Part shown: positions 45,956 to 53,886 of the stretch, one piece after another
How the letters are laid out: the number at the start of each line of letters is the position of its first letter
How positions within the stretch are numbered: position 1 is the stretch's first letter
Source of the DNA: Opitutaceae bacterium UBA2377
GTDB taxonomy: Bacteria; Verrucomicrobiota; Verrucomicrobiia; Opitutales; Opitutaceae
Reading direction: 5' to 3'
NCBI GenBank assembly: GCA_002344205.1
Contig: DDSZ01000014.1
Coordinates: 76,737 to 140,736, forward strand
Length of the DNA stretch: 64,000 nucleotides
Program-made: the position numbers and the translations under genes
Notes under the pieces: model-generated
What the model was told of the DNA's origin: nothing
The model's database searches: none
What the model saw: the letters and a program-made list of their open reading frames with translations, nothing else

Positions 45956-47140
45956 ATGAGCGACTTCATGTCAGGGCAAGACAAAGCTGAACCGGCCGCC
46001 CCGCTGGGGCTGTATGTGCATGTTCCGTTCTGCGCCTCGACGTGTGATTTCTGTGCATTTTATCAAACCAAGCCGACCGGCAATGCGGTGGACAGGTTCC
46101 TTGCCGGAGTCGAACAAGAGGCCTTGATGGTGTCATGGCCGCGTCCGGTGACGACGGTTTTCTGGGGCGGCGGCACCCCGGGGCTGCTGGCCCCGGCGGA
46201 TTTGCGCCGCCTCGGCGAGCTGGTGGGGCGCCATGCCGGCGACACACCGGAAGAGTGGACGGTGGAGCTGGCCCCGGCCTCGGTGACCGAGGCGCGGCTG
46301 GCGGTGCTGAAGGAATTGGGCGTCACCCGCATCTCCATGGGAGTGCAGAGTTTCCAGCCCGATTTGTTGGATGCGCTGGGCCGACAGCACACAGTCGCGC
46401 AAATTCACCGCGCCTACGAACGCATCCGGGCGACGGGTTTTGCCAGCGTGAATCTCGACCTCATGTTTGCACTGCCGGGACAAAGCGAGACCGCTTGGCT
46501 GGCGGATGTGGCGGAGGCGCTGCGGTTGCAGCCGGACCACCTTTCGACGTATTGCCTTACTTTCGAGGAAGACACGGCGCTCTGGGTGAAGCTGGCCCAA
46601 GGCCGGGTCAAACTGGACCCCGAGCATGAAGCCCGGCTTTACGAGACGACTTGGGCGACCTTGGCGGACGCCGGCTTCGGCCAATATGAGGTTTCCAACT
46701 TTGCCCGCCCCGGGCATATCTGCCGGCACAATCTCAACACCTGGCACATGCACGAATGGGTGGGCCTCGGACCTTCCGCGGCTTCACAGCACGGCGGCTG
46801 GCGCGGAGCCAACGTCGCCGACCTCGAGCAGTGGCACATCCGGCTGGATGACGGCCAACGAATGACGGAGGACCGGATCGCTTTGGCTGTGCGGCAACTG
46901 GCCGAGGATGCGTTGATTTTTGGCCTGCGGATGACCGCAGGGGTGGATCTCGCGCTTTGGCGCCAACGCTGCCCGGATGCGCCGTGGGCCGAAGTGGACC
47001 AACTGGCGCAACAACTCGCGGAGGATGGCTTGGCGGAACTCGGCGGCGGGCGGATGCTCCTGACCACGCGGGGCCGATTGCTGGCGGACTCCGTCGGGCT
47101 CGAAATCATGGAGGCGTTTCATGCGACGGTTCAGGCGTAA
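45956..47140 (+). CDS. hemW: Radical SAM protein HemW (coproporphyrinogen III oxidase-like)
   Basis: A 394-residue radical SAM protein with the iron-sulfur motif CASTCDFC near residues 27-34, FWGGGTPGLL, and the HemW layout (C-terminal HemN_C-type domain from about residue 300). HemW is a heme chaperone or heme-trafficking protein rather than a true oxygen-independent oxidase. The ATG at 45956 is chosen; the TTG at 45947 and the ATG at 45968 are alternatives. It overlaps the next gene by 20 bases. Confidence 0.88.
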   Translation: MSDFMSGQDKAEPAAPLGLYVHVPFCASTCDFCAFYQTKPTGNAVDRFLAGVEQEALMVSWPRPVTTVFWGGGTPGLLAPADLRRLGELVGRHAGDTPEEWTVELAPASVTEARLAVLKELGVTRISMGVQSFQPDLLDALGRQHTVAQIHRAYERIRATGFASVNLDLMFALPGQSETAWLADVAEALRLQPDHLSTYCLTFEEDTALWVKLAQGRVKLDPEHEARLYETTWATLADAGFGQYEVSNFARPGHICRHNLNTWHMHEWVGLGPSAASQHGGWRGANVADLEQWHIRLDDGQRMTEDRIALAVRQLAEDALIFGLRMTAGVDLALWRQRCPDAPWAEVDQLAQQLAEDGLAELGGGRMLLTTRGRLLADSVGLEIMEAFHATVQA

Positions 47141-48032
47141 GTTGACGTTGCTGTTGGTTTGCCTGCTGGGCGCAGCCGATGGGCTGGCGACCGGCGTTGC
47201 GCTCGTGCTGCAGACGGATTTCGGAACCAAGGACGGTGCGGTCGCGGCGATGAAAGGCGTGGCTGTTGGCGTGAGTCCCCGGCTCATGATTCACGATCTC
47301 AGCCATGAGAATACGCCCTTTGACATCTGGGAGGCGGCCTACCGCCTGAAGCAGACCGCTTCCTATTGGCCCGCTGGCACCGTGTTTGTGTCCGTGGTTG
47401 ATCCCGGCGTGGGCTCCGCCCGAAAATCCATCGTCCTCAGGACGGGCAGCGGGCACCTGTTTGTCGGCCCGGACAACGGCACCTGGACGCTGGTGGCGGA
47501 GGATCTGGGCGTGGCCGAGGTGCGGGAAATCGACACGGTGCAGCACCTGCGGGCCGGTTCCGCCAACTCTTACACTTTTCACGGCCGAGACCTCTATGTC
47601 TTGGTCGGCGCAAAACTTGCGGCCGGGCAGCTCACCTTGGCTGAAGTCGGCCCGCCTTTGCTGGGCGGCGTGGTCAGGTTGCCGCACGAAAAAGCCCGCT
47701 TGGCGAATGGGGTGCTGCTCGGGGGCATCCCGGCCCTCGATGTGCGTTATGGCAATGTATGGACAGATATCGGCGAGAGCTTGTTGGCGGAGCTTGCCCC
47801 GGTGCCCGGCGAGCGCTTGCGGGTGCGGATAGACCGGGGAGAGGCGACGATCTACGAAGGGGAGATGCCGTATGCGCGGACCTTTGCCGATGTGCCCGAA
47901 GGCGAGCCCCTGTTGTATCTCAACAGCCTCATGAATGTTTCCTTCGCATTGAACATGGACAATTTTGCGGCACGGCACGACATCGCCAGCGGGGCGGATT
48001 GGCGGGTGCGGGTGGAGAAGGTCACGCCATGA
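47121..48032 (+). CDS. Exported SAM hydroxide adenosyltransferase-like (DUF62) protein
   Basis: A 303-residue protein of the SAM hydrolase/chlorinase/fluorinase superfamily, which splits S-adenosylmethionine to adenosine and methionine. The family motifs are TDFGTKDGAVAAMKG, VDPGVGSARKSI, VGPDNGTW and YTFHGRDLY. The C-terminal domain lies from about residue 190. A clear signal peptide (RRKLTLLLVCLLGAA) precedes residue 24, so the product should be exported, where SAM is not expected. It overlaps hemW by 20 bases and the next gene by 4. Confidence 0.87.
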   Translation: MRRFRRKLTLLLVCLLGAADGLATGVALVLQTDFGTKDGAVAAMKGVAVGVSPRLMIHDLSHENTPFDIWEAAYRLKQTASYWPAGTVFVSVVDPGVGSARKSIVLRTGSGHLFVGPDNGTWTLVAEDLGVAEVREIDTVQHLRAGSANSYTFHGRDLYVLVGAKLAAGQLTLAEVGPPLLGGVVRLPHEKARLANGVLLGGIPALDVRYGNVWTDIGESLLAELAPVPGERLRVRIDRGEATIYEGEMPYARTFADVPEGEPLLYLNSLMNVSFALNMDNFAARHDIASGADWRVRVEKVTP

Positions 48033-48502
48033 TCCGCGCCATCCTGTTGCTTGCCGTCGTGCTGCTGGGCGGATGCCGGACGGCGCCGCCGGCGGAGGTG
48101 CGTCCGGTGGTGGCGCGCTTCTGGTTGGAGGACGCGTCGGGCGGCGCCGTGGCGATGCAATTGCCCGTCAGTGAAAGCGTCATCCGGGTGGCGGCGCGGC
48201 CGGTGATCTCCGAATTCGACATCGTGAATGTCGAACTGGCTGAGGTGGAGCTGGGGCGGTGCCTGATGTTTCAACTTACACCCGGCGCGGCCCGCGACCT
48301 ATTCCGGCTCAGCGCCTCAAACCAAGGCCGGCGGCTGGTGCTTATGCTCAACGACCGGCCGGCCGGGGCGCGATTGATCGAGCAGCCCATCGAGGGCGGC
48401 GTGCTTTACACCTTTGTGGAGCGACCGGATGAAGCGCTGACGGAAATCGTGCGCGGGCTCAAACAGACGGCGGCCACCGTCCGGCGGGAGGCAGGCCGAT
48501 GA
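48029..48502 (+). CDS. Small lipoprotein with SecD P1-like domain
   Basis: A 157-residue protein with a lipobox LGGC (Cys16). The mature region ends in an alpha/beta domain: MFQLTPGAARDLFRLSASN, QGRRLVLMLNDRPAGARL and IEQPIEGGVLYTF. The pattern (F-T-P-x-G-A, G-x-R-L-x-x-x-L-D-x-x, x-x-I-x-x-P-I-x-G-G) resembles the P1 head subdomain of SecD/SecF. There is no membrane segment, so it is not a translocase itself. The ATG at 48029 overlaps the upstream stop (ATGA). The function is unknown. Confidence 0.75.
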   Translation: MIRAILLLAVVLLGGCRTAPPAEVRPVVARFWLEDASGGAVAMQLPVSESVIRVAARPVISEFDIVNVELAEVELGRCLMFQLTPGAARDLFRLSASNQGRRLVLMLNDRPAGARLIEQPIEGGVLYTFVERPDEALTEIVRGLKQTAATVRREAGR

Positions 48503-49509
48503 GGTGCGCGACCCGGTGGCTGCTTGGATTTTTGCTCGGGACGACCGCGCTGGCGCAGCGCATCGAGATCAACTGGCCGACTCCGCACCCGGGCTTCGCG
48601 CAAGGCCGGCCGGCGACGGAGTATCTCCAGCACGCCGGTTCCGGTGACCCGGAATCGGGCAGCTTCGGGGGCGTGCGCAGCGGCGGCACCCAGTTTCATG
48701 AGGGGATTGATATCGTGCCGACGAGCCGCGACCGGCGGGGCGAGGCCACGGACCCGATTTTCGCGGTGCTGGATGGTGTGGTGCGCCATATCAGTGCGGT
48801 CGCGGGCAAGAGCAGCTATGGCCGCTATGTCGTGCTGGAACATCCCGGCGTGGAGCCGGCGGTTTACAGCCTTTATGCCCACCTCGCGAGCATTGAGCCG
48901 GGGCTGCGCGTCGGCTCGCAGGTCCGGCGTGGGCAGACCCTCGGGATCATGGGACGGTCCGCAGGCGGTTATGTGATTCCGCGGGAGCGGGCGCATTTGC
49001 ACTTCGAGCTGGGGCTGATGGTCACGAGAAATTTCCAAGCTTGGTATGACTGGAAGAAGTTCGGCAGTCCCAACGAACACGGGCTCTACAACGGCATGAA
49101 CCTGATGGGGTTTGATCCGCTCGATTTCTACGAGCAGCACCGCACGCGGAAGATCGCCAATTTTCGCGACTACTTCGCCCGGATGGAACCCGTGGTGAAA
49201 TTCCGCATCGCGACGCTCGTGCGGCCGGATTTTGTGGAGCGCTATCCTGAGCTCGTGCACAAGGAGCGCCCGATGCTGGTGGGCGGATGGGAGGTGTGGT
49301 GCGACTGGACGGGCCTGCCTTTCCACTGGCGCGCCCTGACTCCGGCCGAGGTCAGCGGCATGCGGCCGAATCAGGTCCGGATCATTGAGGTGGATGAAGC
49401 GGAGGCGCGGCGGCAAAGGAGCAAACGGCTGGCGGTGCGCCGGCAGGGCGAATGGGCGCCCGGACCCGACCTGCAAACCCTGCTGCAGCAACTCTTCGGT
49501 CTGCGCTGA
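48499..49509 (+). CDS. Exported M23 family peptidase (LytM-like)
   Basis: A 336-residue protein with a signal peptide (residues 1-19, ending ALAQ) and an M23 metal site: FHEGIDIVP (His-x3-Asp) and HLHFELG (His-x-His). In this family the enzyme cuts peptidoglycan crosslinks; the long C-terminal part (from about residue 175) has no recognised domain. It overlaps the preceding lipoprotein gene by 4 bases, so the three exported proteins are co-transcribed with hemW. It is convergent with the TPR gene. Confidence 0.9.
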   Translation: MRCATRWLLGFLLGTTALAQRIEINWPTPHPGFAQGRPATEYLQHAGSGDPESGSFGGVRSGGTQFHEGIDIVPTSRDRRGEATDPIFAVLDGVVRHISAVAGKSSYGRYVVLEHPGVEPAVYSLYAHLASIEPGLRVGSQVRRGQTLGIMGRSAGGYVIPRERAHLHFELGLMVTRNFQAWYDWKKFGSPNEHGLYNGMNLMGFDPLDFYEQHRTRKIANFRDYFARMEPVVKFRIATLVRPDFVERYPELVHKERPMLVGGWEVWCDWTGLPFHWRALTPAEVSGMRPNQVRIIEVDEAEARRQRSKRLAVRRQGEWAPGPDLQTLLQQLFGLR

Positions 49510-49519
49510 GCGCGGGGGC

Positions 49520-49888
49520 TCAGCTCTGCGGCTTGAGCCGGCCCAGCAGCTCAAGAAACGCGGGATGCTTTTTCATCTCCTCGAGATCCGGGTCCTGGGA
49601 CATCCAGTCGAAGTCACGATAGCCAAGCTCGACCGCGCGGTGCAGCGAACGCAGGGCGTCGGTCGGCCGCTTGGACAAGGCGAGGCTGCAGGCGAGATTG
49701 TAGTGCGCGGTGGCGTTGGCCGGCTGTAGTTTGACCAGCCGGCGGTCCATCCGGAGGCCGTCGGCGATGCGGCCGTGCTTGGTGTAGAGTCCGCCGAGGA
49801 TCTCGACGACGTCCGTGTAGTCGGGCGTCCGCTTCAGCACGGACTCAAAGAAACCCATCTCGAAGGCGGCGTCTCGCTCCTTGGCCAT
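49520..49888 (-). CDS. Small TPR-repeat protein
   Basis: A 122-residue protein with about two tetratricopeptide repeats (residues 24-90, including NATAHYNLACSLALSKRPTD). No signal peptide or catalytic motif. It lies 5 bases past the Fur stop on the same strand, so they are probably co-transcribed. The in-frame reading continues far upstream but gives unlike sequence; the ATG at 49888 is used. Confidence 0.85.
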   Translation of the reverse strand: MAKERDAAFEMGFFESVLKRTPDYTDVVEILGGLYTKHGRIADGLRMDRRLVKLQPANATAHYNLACSLALSKRPTDALRSLHRAVELGYRDFDWMSQDPDLEEMKKHPAFLELLGRLKPQS

Positions 49889-49893
49889 GCGAT

Positions 49894-50436
49894 TCAACCG
49901 CGGCGCGGACAGGCGCCGGTATTGCGCCACGTGTTGCAATGGGCGCTGACCTGCAGGCGTTGGCTGACCGGGGTGAGGCCGAGCTTGGACGAGACCGTGC
50001 TGCCATACCATTCCATGAACGGGGCGCTGATCTCGAAAATCCGGTCGCAATCCACGCACACGACCTGCGCAACCTGGGTGCCGCCTTCGTTGATGGGCAG
50101 GTAGAATTTCTCGCCCGAGCCGATGTCCACCTCGCGCAACAGCGCGCTTTCGGTCATGATGGGCAGGGTGCGATAAACCGTGGCGCGGGACACGGAGTCG
50201 TCCACCTTGCGGGCGTGGTCGAGCAGTTGCTCCGCGGTGAAGTGCTCCTTCTGGGCGTAGGCGGTCTCGAAGATGGCGAGGCGCTGGTTGGTGACGCGCA
50301 GGCCCTTGCGGGTCAGAAAATCTCGGAATTTTTCGCGGGCGGCGGGCAGGCTCACGACGCGACTGTTTGAAGGGGGGGCGGGCGCTGTCAACCCGTTCGT
50401 GGCACCGGACGTCCGCGCAACCTTCGGGTTTGCCAT
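49894..50436 (-). CDS. Fur family transcriptional regulator, atypical
   Basis: A 180-residue Fur-like repressor. The winged helix ([40 protein letters not shown]) is well kept and Cys127 and Cys130 (CVDC) are present. The usual H-H-x-H motif before the CxxC, part of the iron/zinc sensing site, is absent: the residues there read [11 protein letters not shown]. The C-terminal CxxC is also replaced by a lone Cys167 and Cys176 in ACPRRG. About 30 extra residues precede the winged helix. It is divergent from priA with about 30 bases between the starts. Confidence 0.88.
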   Translation of the reverse strand: MANPKVARTSGATNGLTAPAPPSNSRVVSLPAAREKFRDFLTRKGLRVTNQRLAIFETAYAQKEHFTAEQLLDHARKVDDSVSRATVYRTLPIMTESALLREVDIGSGEKFYLPINEGGTQVAQVVCVDCDRIFEISAPFMEWYGSTVSSKLGLTPVSQRLQVSAHCNTWRNTGACPRRG

Positions 50437-50466
50437 GTCGGGGCCGGACCGCCGTCATGCGCAGCG

Positions 50467-52704
50467 ATGATCGTGGGTGTCCATCCGCTGGCGGGTTTCG
50501 ACAAGCTGCTCCACTATCGCGTGCCGGCAAACCTGGCCGCGACGGTGGCGGTGGGTTCGCTCGTGCGCATCCCGGTGCTGCGCACGCTGCGGTTGGGCAT
50601 CGTCGGCGAGATCGGCGCGCCGAAGGACTTTCCGTTGGAGCGGCTAAAGTCGGTCGCCCAAGTCGTGCATCCCTTTCCGGCGCTGACCGAGGAGCTGCTG
50701 CGGCTCGCCCGCTGGATGGCCAACTATTACGCGTGTTCGCTGGACGGAGTCATCGAGACGATGATCCCCGGCGCGGTGCGGAGCGGCGCGGGCTTGAAGA
50801 TGCAAAAAATGCTCGGCGTGACCCGGCGGCTGGAGGCGGCCGAGCTTGAGACCCTGCAGCGTCGCGCACCGCAGCAGGCGCGATTGTATGCGTTTTTGGC
50901 GCAGCAGTTCAAACCGCAGTCCAAGGCGCTGGTGCTGTCCCGGCTCGGGGTGTCGGCCGCGACGGTCGCGGCGCTCGAAAAGCGCGGCATTCTTGGCGAG
51001 ACCGCCCTGCGCGTTGAGCGGGAGGCTTACCGCGACGACTTTTCGGCGGAGGAGCGGGTGGCCTCGGCACCGCCCAAGCTGAATGAGGAACAGGCCGCCG
51101 CGGTGACCCAGGTCGGGTCGCGGCTCGCGGCACAGCGTTTCAATGTCACGCTCCTGCATGGCGTCACCGGCTCGGGCAAGACGGAGGTTTACCTGCACGC
51201 GATTGATACCGTGCTGCAGGCGGGCGGAGGAGTGATTTTTCTGGTGCCCGAGGTGGCGCTGACGCCGCAAACGGTGGCCCGGCTGCGGTCGCGGCTTGAA
51301 GCGATTGCCCCCGACCACAAGTGCGTCGTCTGGCACAGTCATCTGAGCGAAGGCGAGCGGCTCGACGGCTGGCTGGCACTGGCGAAGGGCGAAGCGCGCG
51401 TGGTCGTGGGCGCGCGCTCGGCGGTGTTCGCCCCCGTGCAAAATCTCCGCTTGATCGTGGTCGATGAAGAGCATGAGCCCGCCTACAAGCAGGACGAAAC
51501 GCCGCGCTACCACGGCCGCGACGTGGCGGTCTATCGCGCCAAGCTGAACGCCGCCGTGTGCCTGCTCGGCTCGGCGACGCCCTCGCTGGAAAGCTACGCC
51601 AACACCCGCGCCGGCCGCTACGATCTGGCGGAGTTGCGCCAGCGGGTGGATGCCCGCCGGCTGCCGCACATTGATGTCGTGGACATGCGCATCGAGGTGG
51701 CCCGCAGCCGTGGCCTGACCACGCTTTCCCGCAAGTTGGCCGACGCTATGCGCGACCGGCTCGAAAAAAAGGAGCAGACCATCCTGTTCATCAACCGGCG
51801 GGGCTACTCCTCCTCGATGCTCTGCACGGAGTGCGGGCATGTGGAGGACTGCGCCCACTGCAGCATAGCGATGACCTATCACCGCACGGATGAGACCCTG
51901 CGCTGCCATCTCTGCGGCGAACAGCGGCCGGCGCCGTTGACCTGCCCGAAATGCCGCTCACCGAAAATCCGGTGGCGCGGTCTGGGCACGCAACGCGTGG
52001 AGGAGGCGGTGCGACGCGTGCTGCCCCGCGCCCGGATTGAGCGGATGGACACGGACACGATGGGGAAAAAGAACCGCTTCCGGGAAATCCTCAGCCAGTT
52101 CCGGGCGGGCCGGATCGACGTGCTGGTGGGCACGCAGATGATCGGCAAGGGGCTCGATTTTCCCAATGTGACCTTGGTGGGGCTGGTGGATGCGGATATC
52201 TCGATGCATATCCCGGATTTTCGGGCAAATGAGCGCACCTTTCAGCTCCTCGTGCAGGTGGCGGGCCGGGCGGGCCGGGGTGACCGGGCGGGCGAGGTGG
52301 TGGTGCAGACTTTCACGCCCCAGGCCGAGGCGATCCAGTTTTCCCGGCACGCGGATTATGCCGGCTTTGCCGAGTCGGAGCTCAAGCTCCGGCATGATTT
52401 CAAATACCCGCCTTATCGGCACCTGATCCAGCACCGCTTCCGCGGGCCGAACGTGGAGAAGTTGAAGTTTTTCAGCGAGCAGTGGGCGCGGCGCGTGGAG
52501 GAGGCCTTCGGCGCACGAATCGAGCTGCGCGGCCCGTCGCCGGCCCCGATTGAGAAGATCAAGGACGAGTATCGCTGGCAGATCTGGTATTTCACCGCGA
52601 GCGTGAGCAAGGTCATCGGCGAACTCGACCGGCTGCGCCGGGAGTTTCCCTGGCCGGACGAGATCACGCAGGTGCTCGACTCCGACCCGGTGAGCCTGAT
52701 GTGA
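50467..52704 (+). CDS. priA: Primosomal protein N' (replication restart helicase)
   Basis: DNA helicase that reloads the replicative helicase at stalled forks. The 745-residue protein has an N-terminal fork-binding domain, Walker A GVTGSGKTE near residue 232, the DEEH box, an eight-Cys zinc-binding region (CTECGHVEDCAHC, CHLCGEQ, CPKC) and the helicase C-terminal motif VAGRAGRGDRAG. The ATG at 50467 gives the normal length. It is convergent with the sialidase-like gene. Confidence 0.96.
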   Translation: MIVGVHPLAGFDKLLHYRVPANLAATVAVGSLVRIPVLRTLRLGIVGEIGAPKDFPLERLKSVAQVVHPFPALTEELLRLARWMANYYACSLDGVIETMIPGAVRSGAGLKMQKMLGVTRRLEAAELETLQRRAPQQARLYAFLAQQFKPQSKALVLSRLGVSAATVAALEKRGILGETALRVEREAYRDDFSAEERVASAPPKLNEEQAAAVTQVGSRLAAQRFNVTLLHGVTGSGKTEVYLHAIDTVLQAGGGVIFLVPEVALTPQTVARLRSRLEAIAPDHKCVVWHSHLSEGERLDGWLALAKGEARVVVGARSAVFAPVQNLRLIVVDEEHEPAYKQDETPRYHGRDVAVYRAKLNAAVCLLGSATPSLESYANTRAGRYDLAELRQRVDARRLPHIDVVDMRIEVARSRGLTTLSRKLADAMRDRLEKKEQTILFINRRGYSSSMLCTECGHVEDCAHCSIAMTYHRTDETLRCHLCGEQRPAPLTCPKCRSPKIRWRGLGTQRVEEAVRRVLPRARIERMDTDTMGKKNRFREILSQFRAGRIDVLVGTQMIGKGLDFPNVTLVGLVDADISMHIPDFRANERTFQLLVQVAGRAGRGDRAGEVVVQTFTPQAEAIQFSRHADYAGFAESELKLRHDFKYPPYRHLIQHRFRGPNVEKLKFFSEQWARRVEEAFGARIELRGPSPAPIEKIKDEYRWQIWYFTASVSKVIGELDRLRREFPWPDEITQVLDSDPVSLM

Positions 52705-52707
52705 GCT

Positions 52708-53802
52708 TCAGGCCGGCGGCACGCGCCAGCGGGTGGCAACAATCTCCGGTTTGTGCCGATGGATGTCGGCCGGATCAAACGCGGGCTTTTGATAATAGAC
52801 CGTTAGGATTTCGCCGGGAGACAATTCAAGCGAAGCAGGATAACCAAGGTCATGATTGCCGTTGTCGGCGCGGAGCACGATTTCCTCGGCGAGATCCCAG
52901 GTGATGCCGTCCCGGCTGAGGGCGGCGCGCTCGCCGAAAGGTTCGCGGCGGTAGCCGTAGGTGCAGAGGACGCGCCCATCCTGCAGGACCGTCAGGTGCG
53001 GGGGAAAGCCCAGCAGGGGCGTGCGAAAGGCGCGGCTCCAAGTTAGGCCGTTGTCGTCCGAATACGCGCCCCAAAGATGCAGGTCGGGGCGGCGGTCGTC
53101 ATACTTGATGGCGGTGTAGCGCAGCATCACGAGGATCCGGCCTCCGGGCAATTGGACGGCGTGCGGCTCGCCGATGCGGTGGGTGTCGGGCGAAGGGTTC
53201 CCGATCACGGCGGTTTTGGTCCACGGACCCTGCGGCTCGGCAGCGAGGTGGATGCTGACGTCGCCCTCATCCTCGCGATAACCGGCGACGAGCAGCGTGC
53301 CATTTTGGAGAGCAATGCCGCCGTGGACACTGTCGGGACCGCGGGTGGGGGCGGACCAGGTGTGGCCGTGATCACCGGAGACAATGACCCAACCGCCATG
53401 CAGATGGGCGGCGGCCTTGTAGGCCGGCTGCTCAACCATGTGGACCCAGTTGGCGATGAGTTGGGGCGGATAGGCGTCGAAGGGCAGCGAAGTGAAGCTC
53501 CCGGCTTTCCAGAAGGTGGACCAGATGTGCATGGCGACACGTCCGTCCGGCAGCACGGTCAGGCCGCATTCGCGGTCGTCGATCGTGGTGTTGTAAACCA
53601 CGGTCGGCCCGGTCCAGGTCCCGCCGTTGTCCGTCGAGCGCATCAGCACGATGTGCCCGCTGGGATACATGTGCTGTTGCGTGTGGATGAAGGCCAGCAG
53701 GAGGTCACCGTTGGCGGCCCGCACCAATGCGGGCCACGCGCAATAGTGATCGGGATGGCCGTAAAGGGTGCGGTGGGAGAGAATCTGGGCGGCAGCGGTC
53801 AT
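52708..53802 (-). CDS. Sialidase-like BNR/Asp-box protein
   Basis: A 364-residue six-bladed beta-propeller type protein with Asp-box repeats (STDNGGTW, SGDHGHTW, SDDNGLTW, SRDGITW). The pattern is that of bacterial exo-alpha-sialidase-like (GH33 relative) proteins. No signal peptide is seen, unlike most secreted sialidases, and the arginine triad was not checked. It may be a cytoplasmic glycoside hydrolase or an inactive relative. It stands alone between priA and mpl. Confidence 0.8.
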   Translation of the reverse strand: MTAAAQILSHRTLYGHPDHYCAWPALVRAANGDLLLAFIHTQQHMYPSGHIVLMRSTDNGGTWTGPTVVYNTTIDDRECGLTVLPDGRVAMHIWSTFWKAGSFTSLPFDAYPPQLIANWVHMVEQPAYKAAAHLHGGWVIVSGDHGHTWSAPTRGPDSVHGGIALQNGTLLVAGYREDEGDVSIHLAAEPQGPWTKTAVIGNPSPDTHRIGEPHAVQLPGGRILVMLRYTAIKYDDRRPDLHLWGAYSDDNGLTWSRAFRTPLLGFPPHLTVLQDGRVLCTYGYRREPFGERAALSRDGITWDLAEEIVLRADNGNHDLGYPASLELSPGEILTVYYQKPAFDPADIHRHKPEIVATRWRVPPA

Positions 53803-53886
53803 GGCAGAACGGGAGCCTGCCTCGTGGTTCGGACGAGTCGAGACTCGCCTTGCGGAATGAAATCATGAGCATGCCGGGCACCTCGT

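Noticed and set aside
49889..50530. Upstream extension of the TPR gene through the Fur and priA-start region, to give a 336-codon frame
   Set aside because: It overlaps the confident Fur gene in another frame; the TPR fold starts only near the ATG at 49888.
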